Positions 1-7,425 of a stretch of DNA of 22,803 bases are shown piece by piece. The DNA is taken from the NCBI GenBank assembly GCA_007127255.1, contig SKZS01000150.1, positions 1 to 22,803 of the forward strand, read 5' to 3'. The notes under the pieces were generated by a model that worked only from the letters and a program-made list of their open reading frames with translations, was not told where the DNA came from and made no database searches. Both the position numbers and the translations under genes were made by a program. Numbering within the stretch: the first letter of the stretch is position 1; each line of letters starts with the position of its first letter. This DNA comes from Syntrophomonadaceae bacterium. Lineage in GTDB: Bacteria; Bacillota; Dethiobacteria; DTU022.

Positions 1-2
1 AT

Positions 3-2765
3 GTAACTGCCCGGATTAAACAGCAGGTTACACGTCACCTGGAAAGGTTGGCCGAACCTGACGGTATTGACTTTTTAAGCAGTTATTTGCCCTACTTCTT
101 CAACCAGGGAGCATCGCTGCTTGATTACCTGCCCCCTGAGTTTATTGTTTGCCTCGAGGATCCGGAAGTGGTCAGGGAAAGGGCAGTCAGCCTGCGCCGT
201 GAACTTGATAGTTACTTCAGCAGCGCCCTGGTCGAAGGAGAATTGCTTCCTCCCGAACAAGAGCTGTTGTGGAATGCAGAAGAGCTATTTTCACGGCTAT
301 CATGTCCCTTGATTGGCACAACTCTTTTTGCCGAAACGGGGGGGTTATTTGAAAGAGACAGTTTATTTACTCTTGAATCAAAAAGTGCCCCTTATTACCA
401 CGGACAGTGGGAGCTTTTCAAAAACGATTACCGGAGTTTAATCAGAGATGGTTACAGCGTTTACTTTCTTGCCGAATCTGAGGATCGGGGCAGGCAGCTA
501 TTAAGCCATATTTCAGAGCAGAATATTACTGCAGAAAAACATATTAGTGCCAAATTTGAAGACGGAGAGTTTTCAAAACTACAATTAATTACAGGCAGTC
601 TCGAAGAAGGGTTTATTATTCCGGGGCTTCGTTTGGCGGTTATTACAGAGGGCAACCTGCTTCCTGTCCGCAAGAAAAAAAGGCGTTTAAGTCAGACAGA
701 AGGTATCAGGCTCAGCGATTACCGGGAACTAATTAACGGTGATTATGTTGTTCATGAGCAGCACGGTATCGGCAAATATTTAGGGTTAAATACTCTAGAA
801 GTCGGTGGTGGTAAACGTGACTACCTGCTGCTAAAATACAGAGGCAGTGATAAACTGTTCATACCTGTTGACCAGGTGGGGTTAATTCAAAAGTATTCAG
901 GCGGAGATGGGCCTGCGCCGCGTTTACACAGCCTGGGTGGCGCTGAGTGGCAACGCCTGAAGAGCAAAGTTAACCAGTCGGTTGAAGAGTTGGCCCGGGA
1001 ACTTTTGGCCCTCTATGCAGCAAGGCAGGCGATTGATGGTTACAGCTTTGGCCCGGATCATCCCTGGCAGCAGGAATTTGAAGCTCACTTTCCCTTCGAG
1101 GAAACCCCTGATCAGTTGAAGGCTGTTGAGGATGTTAAAGCTGATCTTGAAAAAAAACACCCGATGGACCGCCTGGTCTGTGGCGATGTAGGCTATGGAA
1201 AAACTGAAGTAGCGATGCGGGCAGCATTTAAAGCAGTTCTGGAAGGAAAGCAGGTTGCTTTTCTGGTTCCAACCACTGTTTTGGCTCAGCAGCATTACCG
1301 TACGTTTAAAGACAGGTTTAATGGGTTTCCTGTTAAAATTGCCCAGATCAGCCGTTTTATTTCACCGGCCAGGCAAAAAGAAATAATAAAAGATCTGACC
1401 TCAGGAAAAATAGATATTATTATCGGTACCCACCGTCTCTTGTCAAAAGATATTCGATTTCATGATCTCGGGTTGCTGGTTATTGATGAGGAGCAGCGAT
1501 TTGGAGTGCGGCAGAAGGAAAAGTTGAAGCAGCTCAGGTTAGAAGTAGACACCCTGGCGATGACTGCAACACCAATTCCAAGGACCCTGCACCTTTCCCT
1601 GGCCGGGGCCAGGGATTTCAGTATTATCGATACGCCACCGGAAGATCGTTATCCGGTTCAGACTTATGTCCTCGAGTATTCAGAAAACCTTGTTCGTGAT
1701 GCCGTGCAGCGTGAGCTTAGCCGTGGTGGCCAGATATTTATCGTTTTTAATCGAGTTGAGCGCATTGATGCTTTTGCTGAAAGAATTCAAAAACTTTTTC
1801 CGGATGTTTCAATTGCTGTCGGTCATGGTCAGCTGCCGGAAGCTTCTCTTGAACAAATCATGACAGATTTTCAGGAGGGCAGGCATCAAATTCTGGTCAG
1901 CACTTCAATTATAGAATCCGGTCTTGATATTCCCAATGTAAACACGTTAATAATATATGAATCTGATCGCTTCGGACTGGCCCAGTTATACCAGATCCGG
2001 GGTCGTGTTGGCCGTTCAAACCGTCTTGCCTATGCTTACTTAACTTACCGCAAAGATAAGGTAGTTTCTGAGACAGCAAAAAAAAGGCTGAAAGCGATTA
2101 AAGAGTTCACCGAACTAGGCTCGGGATTTAAAATTGCCCTTCGTGACCTTGAAATCAGGGGAGCCGGAAATATATTAGGGGCCGAGCAGCATGGATTTAT
2201 TGCCGCGGTGGGCTTTGATCTATATGTCAGGTTATTAGATCGGGCTGTGGCAGAATTAAAAAATGAGAAGAGCGAACAAAAAGTAAATCCGCGCCTTGAA
2301 TTAAGTATTAATGCCCACCTGCCTTCTTCGTATATTAACGCCCAGGATCAAAAGGTAGATATATATCAGCGCATTTACAGTAGCCTTAATCCTGAAGAGC
2401 TTAAAGAACTTGAGGAGGAACTGGCTGATCGCTATGGTGTCCCGCCTGATCCGGTAAAAAACCTGCTGGAGGTGGCCATGCTGCGTACGGACGCTGCTCA
2501 ATTAGGAATAGAGCTTATTTCCCAGCAGCAGGGTAATATTATGATCTATTTTGCGGTCGGGCGTACAGTCGATTTAAATGATTTAAAGAGGTCTAATGTT
2601 TATAATCCAGCCGGCATCAAGATTTCATCCCGCAAACCGCTTGTCTTGAAAATTAAAGGGGCTGCAACTTCAGCATCCCTGCTCGGTGACCTGCGTAGTT
2701 TATTGAAGTATTTATTGAATGAGCGAGTTGAGCCTGCCGGGGCAGGAAAATTTCGGCATCAGTAG
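3..2765 (+). CDS. mfd: Transcription-repair coupling factor Mfd, 5'-truncated by window edge
   Basis: Mfd is an ATP-driven DNA translocase that removes RNA polymerase stalled at lesions and recruits UvrA. The frame is open to the left edge, so the gene begins outside the window. About 920 residues are visible, against a usual 1150-1180, so roughly the first 250 (part of the UvrB-like module) are missing. Numbering from base 3, the RNAP-interacting domain lies near residues 235-300 (GDYVVHEQHGIGKYLGL). Walker A is GDVGYGKT (Lys400), the Walker B/DEEQ box is at 495-498, motif VI is QIRGRVGRS, and a TRCF C-terminal domain ends the protein. The TTG at 48 is internal, since it lies inside the UvrB-like region. 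The next gene follows after 116 bp. In Bacillus spoVT follows mfd; here it is absent. Confidence 0.97.
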   Translation, partial: VTARIKQQVTRHLERLAEPDGIDFLSSYLPYFFNQGASLLDYLPPEFIVCLEDPEVVRERAVSLRRELDSYFSSALVEGELLPPEQELLWNAEELFSRLSCPLIGTTLFAETGGLFERDSLFTLESKSAPYYHGQWELFKNDYRSLIRDGYSVYFLAESEDRGRQLLSHISEQNITAEKHISAKFEDGEFSKLQLITGSLEEGFIIPGLRLAVITEGNLLPVRKKKRRLSQTEGIRLSDYRELINGDYVVHEQHGIGKYLGLNTLEVGGGKRDYLLLKYRGSDKLFIPVDQVGLIQKYSGGDGPAPRLHSLGGAEWQRLKSKVNQSVEELARELLALYAARQAIDGYSFGPDHPWQQEFEAHFPFEETPDQLKAVEDVKADLEKKHPMDRLVCGDVGYGKTEVAMRAAFKAVLEGKQVAFLVPTTVLAQQHYRTFKDRFNGFPVKIAQISRFISPARQKEIIKDLTSGKIDIIIGTHRLLSKDIRFHDLGLLVIDEEQRFGVRQKEKLKQLRLEVDTLAMTATPIPRTLHLSLAGARDFSIIDTPPEDRYPVQTYVLEYSENLVRDAVQRELSRGGQIFIVFNRVERIDAFAERIQKLFPDVSIAVGHGQLPEASLEQIMTDFQEGRHQILVSTSIIESGLDIPNVNTLIIYESDRFGLAQLYQIRGRVGRSNRLAYAYLTYRKDKVVSETAKKRLKAIKEFTELGSGFKIALRDLEIRGAGNILGAEQHGFIAAVGFDLYVRLLDRAVAELKNEKSEQKVNPRLELSINAHLPSSYINAQDQKVDIYQRIYSSLNPEELKELEEELADRYGVPPDPVKNLLEVAMLRTDAAQLGIELISQQQGNIMIYFAVGRTVDLNDLKRSNVYNPAGIKISSRKPLVLKIKGAATSASLLGDLRSLLKYLLNERVEPAGAGKFRHQ

Positions 2766-2881
2766 ATGCTGTCTGCGATAACTGTTATAATGACAGGAAA
2801 CCGGGAGTGAAAAAAATTATCTTATAGACGGCCGCTTATACATAACTACCTGTTCGGGTATAAATAAAGAAGGTACAATTA

Positions 2882-4510
2882 TTGTCTGAAAGCAGTAAAA
2901 CATTTATAAAAGGTGCCACAATTCTGGCGGTGACCGGGATATCTGCCCGTATTATTGGGGCGGTATTTAGAATTGTCCTCGCCGCCATACTGGGCGATGA
3001 AGGCATCGGTCTCTATATGTATGCTTACCCGATTTATTCAACACTGCTGGTGGTTTCCACAGCGGGAATACCGGTTGCCCTCTCTAAACTGATGGCTGAA
3101 AACATAGCGCTTAAAGATTACCGCGAAGCTTTAAGGGTTTTCAGAGTCGCCTTATTTATCCTTACATTAACCGGCCTTGTAATTACCCTGGTTCTTCTGC
3201 TGGGAGCAGAATTTTTTTCTGCTTCAGTGGTAAAAGATATGGAAGCGGTTTATCCGCTGATGGCGATATCTCCAGCTATATTTTTTGTTACCGTTATGGC
3301 TGCCCTGCGTGGTTTTTTCCAGGGGCAGCAGAATATGTTGCCAACAGCGGCGTCACAACTTTTAGAACAGCTGGTCAGGGTAGGTTTTTCAATTTTCCTG
3401 GTTCTGCTGCTTCTGCCAGTTGGTTTGGAGTATGCAGCGGCAGGCGCTACTTCGGGCGCAGCGGCTGGAGGATTAGCCGGACTGTTTTTCCTTGGCATAT
3501 TTTACTGGCGTAAACGGGGTCGTTTTTTGAAGTTGTCTGATCAACAGCAGGAGCATAAGCCTGCGTCGGTCGGCCGCATTATCCACCGAATATTCAGTCT
3601 TGCCATACCGGTAACTATTGGTGGGTTGGTTGTTCCACTGATCTCCCTGATTGACCTGGCCGTAGTTCCGCGGCAGTTGCAGGCTGCCGGCTTTGATCTG
3701 GAGACAGCCCGGGCTCTATACGGTCAGCTAACAGGAATGGCCGGCCCGGTTGTATACTTTCCTAATGTAATAGCGCTGGCGCTTAGCATTAGCCTGGTCC
3801 CTGCTATTTCCGAAGCTTTTGCCCTCCGTGACAGGAACCTTATTCAAAGTCGTACTGCCATTGCCGTGAAGCTAACTGTTTTCTTTTCGCTTCCATCTGC
3901 GCTAGGTCTCTATATTTTAGCTGAACCAATTACCGTTCTGCTTTTCAATAATGCTGCAGCTGGTTATTCCCTTGCCTATATGTCATGGTCAGTTATTCCA
4001 CTCTGTATCTATGTAACAACGACGGGACTGCTGCAAGGACTCGGTCGGCCCATTGTTCCGGCTTTGAATATGCTCTACGGTGGTATTGTGAAAACTATTC
4101 TTGCCTGGTTCCTTACGGCGCTACCAGAATTAAATGTTGGAGGGGCCGCACTGGCTTCAGTGATCGGCATCGGAGTAGCTGCTGCTCTAAACCTTTACCA
4201 TGTTAACCGCTTTACAGGCTGGCGAGGCAGTTTGCGTGAACTAGTAGTACTGCCGGGTATTGCTGTTTTGGCCATGTCAGTTTTTGTGTATGCAACCTAC
4301 AGTCTAATTAACAATTTTGCCGAACCCCTGATGTCTGCCGGATGGCTGAATGCCGCTGCTACGCTCTTGGCTATCCTGATCGGTATAGCTGTTTACAGCC
4401 TTATTCTACTGGTTATCGGAGGATTAAGCAAAGAAGAGTTAACAATGATTCCATTTGTCGGGTCGCATCTGGCAGCGTTTGCCAGGCGTTTTCGCCTGAT
4501 CAAGGGCTGA
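2882..4510 (+). CDS. MATE/MurJ-like polysaccharide flippase, YabM/SpoVB family
   Basis: This is a 542-residue, very hydrophobic protein with about 14 predicted membrane segments and few long soluble loops. The N-terminus (FIKGATILAVTGISARIIGA) and the motif GIPVALSKLMAEN are typical of the SpoVB/YabM branch of the MOP exporter superfamily, which moves undecaprenyl-linked cell-wall or polysaccharide precursors across the membrane. The TTG start follows GAAGG with 8 nt spacing. The gene sits between mfd and mazG exactly where Bacillus has yabM. SpoVB itself acts in spore cortex synthesis, but no other sporulation gene is nearby, so a vegetative envelope role is more likely here. The substrate cannot be read from the sequence. 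Confidence 0.92.
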   Translation: MSESSKTFIKGATILAVTGISARIIGAVFRIVLAAILGDEGIGLYMYAYPIYSTLLVVSTAGIPVALSKLMAENIALKDYREALRVFRVALFILTLTGLVITLVLLLGAEFFSASVVKDMEAVYPLMAISPAIFFVTVMAALRGFFQGQQNMLPTAASQLLEQLVRVGFSIFLVLLLLPVGLEYAAAGATSGAAAGGLAGLFFLGIFYWRKRGRFLKLSDQQQEHKPASVGRIIHRIFSLAIPVTIGGLVVPLISLIDLAVVPRQLQAAGFDLETARALYGQLTGMAGPVVYFPNVIALALSISLVPAISEAFALRDRNLIQSRTAIAVKLTVFFSLPSALGLYILAEPITVLLFNNAAAGYSLAYMSWSVIPLCIYVTTTGLLQGLGRPIVPALNMLYGGIVKTILAWFLTALPELNVGGAALASVIGIGVAAALNLYHVNRFTGWRGSLRELVVLPGIAVLAMSVFVYATYSLINNFAEPLMSAGWLNAAATLLAILIGIAVYSLILLVIGGLSKEELTMIPFVGSHLAAFARRFRLIKG

Positions 4511-4525
4511 TATTGGAGGGAATAG

Positions 4526-6013
4526 ATGATGAGTAAAATAATTATAATTGGTCTGGGTCCGGGAAACCCCGGGCATATTACTCATGAAGCCCATAGCTAC
4601 CTGGTCAGCGGGCGGCCATTGTTTTTTCGGACGCTTATTCACCCTTCTGCCCGATATTATGCTGTGAAAGGAAAAAGGGCCGGTTCGTTTGATTTTCTTT
4701 ACGAACAGGGCAGCGGTTTTGAGCAGGTATACCAAAAGATAACAGGCCGTCTTGTGAAAGCTGCCCGCCGCCATGGCACTATTTGCTATGCAGTTCCCGG
4801 TCATCCTTCAGTCGGGGAGGCAACTGTGGAAAGATTACGCAGAATATGTCCCCCTTTGCGAATAAAACTAAGGGTCGTAGAAGGAATGAGTTTTCTTGAG
4901 CCCCTTTTAAGCGCTCTTAAAATAGATCTTTTAGATGGTGTCACAGTATACGATGCCCTGGCCCTTGATCGTCTCAAAGAGCCAAGCTCCAATCATCTCA
5001 TTATTGCCCAGGTTTATAACAGACAGCTGGCTTCCCGGACAAAGCTGAGGTTAATGGAACTATACCCGGAAGATTATCCGGTTGTTGTCGTGCGCGCCTC
5101 AGGGATGAAAAAAGAACAAGTTTGGAAAACCACTATCTATGAACTTGATCGCAAGGCAGCTTTCAATCATTACACAACTCTCTATTTGCCTCCTTCTCAG
5201 CACTGCAGCATTGGCGATTTAAAAGAAATTATGAGCAAACTGCGATCTGAAAATGGCTGCCCCTGGGATAAGAAGCAGACACACCATAGTTTGCGACAGT
5301 ACTTAATCGAAGAGGCCTATGAAACGGTAGCAGCAATAGATGATGGTGATGATATTGCCCTGCAGGAGGAACTGGGCGATGTTTTACTGCAGGTTGTCTT
5401 TCACAGCCAGATAGCCCGGGAAGAAAACCGTTTTAATTTTGACCAGGTGGTAGAATCAATTGCAGAAAAGTTAAATAGGCGGCATCCACATGTATTTGGC
5501 ACAGATAAAGCTGATAATGCAGCACAGGTAAAAGTTCTATGGGAACAAATTAAGTCGGATGAACGAAACAGTCAGGAACCTTCTACTGTAATATCCATCG
5601 ACCATGCTTTGCCCGCTCTTTTAAAAGCTTACAAAATGCAAAAACGTGCCGCTGATGCAGGTTTTGACTGGCCATGTATTCAGGGGCCTTTAGAAAAGGC
5701 CAGGGAAGAATTGGCCGAATTGGAAGAGGCGTTCGAGTCAAATAATAAAAAGGCAATAGAAGAAGAACTAGGCGATTATCTTTTTACAATAGTCAATATT
5801 GCCCGCTTTCTGGAAGTTAATCCTGAATTGGCGCTCGGTAAAACAATTTCTAAATTTGTTGATCGTTTCGGGTATGTGATGCAAAAAGCGGAACAATCTG
5901 GTCGACCGGTCTCTTCATTTTCTCTGGAAAAATTAGATCAATGGTGGGAAGAAGCTAAAAAAAACAGGAAAATGCGCAAATATAGCAGGAATCTTCGACA
6001 AAAAAGCGAATAA
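4526..6013 (+). CDS. mazG: MazG-family nucleotide pyrophosphohydrolase with N-terminal tetrapyrrole-methylase-like domain (YabN type)
   Basis: This two-part protein has 495 residues. Residues 1-220 resemble the SAM-dependent tetrapyrrole methylase fold (IIIGLGPGNPGHIT near the start; YAVPGHPSVGEATVERL). From about residue 235 two MazG modules follow. The first has CPWDKKQTHHSLRQYL, EEAYE and EELGD, which supply the EExxE and ExxD metal ligands. The second has EELAELEEAFE and EELGDYLFTIV. MazG hydrolyses non-canonical or surplus NTPs to NMP and pyrophosphate; the function of the methylase-like part in YabN proteins is not settled. ATG 4526 follows GGAGGG with 5 nt spacing (ATG 4529 is also possible). 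It lies 15 bp after the flippase, so the two are probably co-transcribed. Confidence 0.95.
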   Translation: MMSKIIIIGLGPGNPGHITHEAHSYLVSGRPLFFRTLIHPSARYYAVKGKRAGSFDFLYEQGSGFEQVYQKITGRLVKAARRHGTICYAVPGHPSVGEATVERLRRICPPLRIKLRVVEGMSFLEPLLSALKIDLLDGVTVYDALALDRLKEPSSNHLIIAQVYNRQLASRTKLRLMELYPEDYPVVVVRASGMKKEQVWKTTIYELDRKAAFNHYTTLYLPPSQHCSIGDLKEIMSKLRSENGCPWDKKQTHHSLRQYLIEEAYETVAAIDDGDDIALQEELGDVLLQVVFHSQIAREENRFNFDQVVESIAEKLNRRHPHVFGTDKADNAAQVKVLWEQIKSDERNSQEPSTVISIDHALPALLKAYKMQKRAADAGFDWPCIQGPLEKAREELAELEEAFESNNKKAIEEELGDYLFTIVNIARFLEVNPELALGKTISKFVDRFGYVMQKAEQSGRPVSSFSLEKLDQWWEEAKKNRKMRKYSRNLRQKSE

Positions 6014-6059
6014 ACTCTACATAAAGGATCAATATTATGTATGAGGAGGGCTTTAAACA

Positions 6060-6332
6060 GTGAATAAGTCTGAATTGGTAGATCAGGTTGCAGAGAAAAC
6101 GGAAATGTCCAAAAAGGATAGTGAAAAGGCGGTAAAGGCTGTATTAGACAGTATTACTGATGGACTTGTCAAAGGCGATAAGGTTCAGTTGGTCGGGTTC
6201 GGAACTTTTGAAGTTAGAAGCCGAAAGGCACGTGAAGGACGCAATCCTGCAACAGGAGAAAAGATTAACATACAGGCTCTGAAAGTTCCTGCTTTTAAGC
6301 CCGGTAAAGCTTTAAAAGAAAAAATCAAGTAA
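6060..6332 (+). CDS. hup: DNA-binding protein HU
   Basis: At 90 residues this is the standard length for HU. MNKSELVDQVAEKTEMSKKD begins the helical dimerisation part, GFGTFEVRSRKAREGRNPATG is the family signature leading into the DNA-binding beta arm, and the C-terminus (VPAFKPGKALKEKIK) is canonical. HU compacts and bends DNA as a dimer. The GTG start follows GAGGAGGG with about 8 nt spacing. A strong terminator 45 bp downstream closes the unit. HU occupies this place after mazG in many Clostridia. The S4-domain gene yabO (rqcP) and the sporulation genes yabP and yabQ, which follow in Bacillus, are missing. Confidence 0.98.
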   Translation: MNKSELVDQVAEKTEMSKKDSEKAVKAVLDSITDGLVKGDKVQLVGFGTFEVRSRKAREGRNPATGEKINIQALKVPAFKPGKALKEKIK

Positions 6333-6376
6333 GCAAAACGGAAAATTTTCACGGATTTGTTATCTATTCCCCCCAT

Positions 6377-6398
6377 CCCCCCATAACGGGGGGTTTTT
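6377..6398 (+). terminator. Rho-independent terminator after HU
   Basis: Six C (6377-6382), loop ATAAC, six G (6388-6393), then TTTTT form an intrinsic terminator 45 bp after the HU stop. The C-tract belongs to a tandem repeat of CCCCCCAT (6369-6376 and 6377-6384), so either copy could pair with the single G-tract. The upstream pairing would give a looser hairpin with a 13-nt loop. Confidence 0.9.
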
Positions 6399-6418
6399 CC
6401 TGTGGGGAACAGATTGGA

Positions 6419-6448
6419 TTGCCGGTAACGGTTAATCTTCATTACTAT
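6419..6448 (+). promoter_or_regulatory. Possible promoter of the divIC-like gene
   Basis: TTGCCG (6419-6424), an 18-bp spacer and TACTAT (6443-6448) match the sigma-A consensus at 4 of 6 positions each. It lies between the HU terminator and the divIC-like gene, where a promoter is needed. The match is weak and could be chance. Confidence 0.3.
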
Positions 6449-6464
6449 TTGCAGCAGGAGTAAG

Positions 6465-6506
6465 TTGGCTTGTGTCGAAGAATTTATTAAAATATTGCAA
6501 TTCTGA
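6465..6506 (+). CDS. Possible 13-codon leader ORF upstream of divIC
   Basis: TTG at 6465 is preceded by AGGAG (6456-6460) with a short 4-nt spacer. It opens a reading frame of 13 sense codons ending at TGA 6504-6506, six bases before the GTG of the divIC-like gene and in the same frame. The divIC-like gene has only a poor SD of its own, so termination and re-initiation from this leader could supply ribosomes. There is no homology evidence; this may be chance. Confidence 0.2.
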   Translation: MACVEEFIKILQF

Positions 6507-6512
6507 AGAGCT

Positions 6513-6857
6513 GTGGTTACCGTGAATATTAAACGCAATAAAGCGAAAAAGTCAATTTCAAGATTTCCCCGACAACATCGGGAAAACAGGTATAGTCTGT
6601 ACAGATTGATCAGCTCACTTGGGATTTTCATTATTATCGCGCTGGCTTTGATAATCGGAGTTCAATACTTTCAAAAGCTTAAGATCGAACAAGAACTGGC
6701 AGAATATGAATTCAGATTGCAGGAGTATGAGCAGCGTCAGGCTGATTTGAAGCTGGAGATAGAACGGTTGCAGGAAACTGATTATATAGAGGCTCTGGCC
6801 CGCGAAAGACTGGGATTGGTTAAACCGGAGGAAGTGATCTTTCAGTTAGAGGATTGA
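6513..6857 (+). CDS. divIC: Septum formation initiator, DivIC/FtsB-like
   Basis: This 114-residue protein has a basic cytoplasmic N-terminus (about 1-32), one membrane segment (about 33-52, IFIIIALALIIGVQYF) and an extracytoplasmic coiled coil (about 53-95). The family ending RERLGLVKPEEVIF follows. DivIC/FtsB forms a trimer with FtsL and DivIB/FtsQ in the divisome and signals to septal wall synthesis. GTG 6513 is the first possible start because TGA at 6504 closes the frame just upstream. A second GTG (6522) is possible. The SD is weak (GAAGAG, only 2 nt away). The position between HU and yabR is the conserved one. Confidence 0.9.
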   Translation: MVTVNIKRNKAKKSISRFPRQHRENRYSLYRLISSLGIFIIIALALIIGVQYFQKLKIEQELAEYEFRLQEYEQRQADLKLEIERLQETDYIEALARERLGLVKPEEVIFQLED

Positions 6858-6881
6858 CAATTATACAAATAAAGGTATAAT
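6854..6881 (+). promoter_or_regulatory. Perfect-consensus sigma-A promoter for yabR
   Basis: TTGACA (6854-6859) and TATAAT (6876-6881) are both exact consensus hexamers, with a 16-bp spacer. The -35 hexamer overlaps the TGA stop of the divIC-like gene (6855-6857). The predicted transcript starts near 6888, leaving a leader of about 36 nt before ATC 6924. It gives yabR strong transcription independent of the upstream genes. Confidence 0.85.
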
Positions 6882-6908
6882 AAGCTTAGTTTTGAAGTAA
6901 TTATAGGC

Positions 6909-6917
6909 AAGGAGGAG
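6909..6917 (+). promoter_or_regulatory. Shine-Dalgarno that points to an ATC start for yabR
   Basis: AAGGAGGAG is a near-perfect SD. Six T separate it from ATC 6924 (8 nt from GGAGG). The first canonical codon in frame, GTG 6942, lies 24 nt past the SD and has only a poor GAGA-like SD. Confidence 0.75.
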
Positions 6918-6923
6918 TTTTTT

Positions 6924-7337
6924 ATCAAGAAAGAGATAGTTGTGGGAAGTATTGTGGAAGGAGTGATTACCGGCATTACAAAATTCGGCGCATTCGTTGA
7001 ACTGCCCGGTGGAACAACAGGTCTGGTACACATATCCGAGATAGCGGATGAGTATGTAAAAGACATTAATGAGTTTTTCAAGAAAGCAGATAAAGTAAAG
7101 GTTAAAGTGCTTAATATAGAAAACAACGGTAAAGTTGGTCTTTCTATCCGGCAGGCGGAGGAAGGCTATAAGCCGCAAACTAAAAACAGCAAGAGCAAGC
7201 CGGCAGTTGTTAACAAAGCATCATTTGAAGACAAAATGAATCGTTTCCTTAAGGAAAGTGACGAGCGGTTGCTGGACTTAAAACGTAATACTGAATCTAA
7301 AAGAGGCGGCCGCGGTTCTTTTCGGGAAGCATTTTAA
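6924..7337 (+). CDS. yabR: S1-domain RNA-binding protein, YabR-like, probable ATC start
   Basis: A single S1 domain (about residues 7-75; GVITGITKFGAFVELPGG, TGLVHISEIADEYVKDI, KVGLSIRQAEE) is followed by a basic tail. The tail ends FEDKMNRFLKESDERLLDLK and RGGRGSFREAF, the usual C-terminal pattern of clostridial YabR proteins. S1 domains bind single-stranded RNA; YabR's precise role is not settled. Start: ATC 6924 gives fMet-KKEIVVGSIVEG, 137 residues, close to the Bacillus N-terminus, at ideal spacing from AAGGAGGAG. GTG 6942 would give 131 residues, trim strand one and lack a good SD. It has a perfect-consensus promoter and its own terminator. Function is confident; the start is an inference. 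Confidence 0.9.
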   Translation: MKKEIVVGSIVEGVITGITKFGAFVELPGGTTGLVHISEIADEYVKDINEFFKKADKVKVKVLNIENNGKVGLSIRQAEEGYKPQTKNSKSKPAVVNKASFEDKMNRFLKESDERLLDLKRNTESKRGGRGSFREAF

Positions 7338-7368
7338 ATAGATTAAACAAATAATGCAGATCAAAAGG

Positions 7369-7392
7369 CACTCTGATTCAGGGTGTTTTTTT
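7369..7392 (+). terminator. Rho-independent terminator after yabR
   Basis: CACTCTG (7369-7375) pairs with CAGGGTG (7379-7385), including one G-U pair, around a 3-nt loop. Seven T follow. It separates yabR from tilS. Confidence 0.85.
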
Positions 7393-7425
7393 ATCTTTAT
7401 AGCGGTTAGGTTGTGATCACTATTG

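Noticed and set aside
6185..6631. Minus-strand open frame crossing HU and divIC
   Set aside because: It runs antisense through two real genes and a terminator hairpin and has no recognisable protein features.
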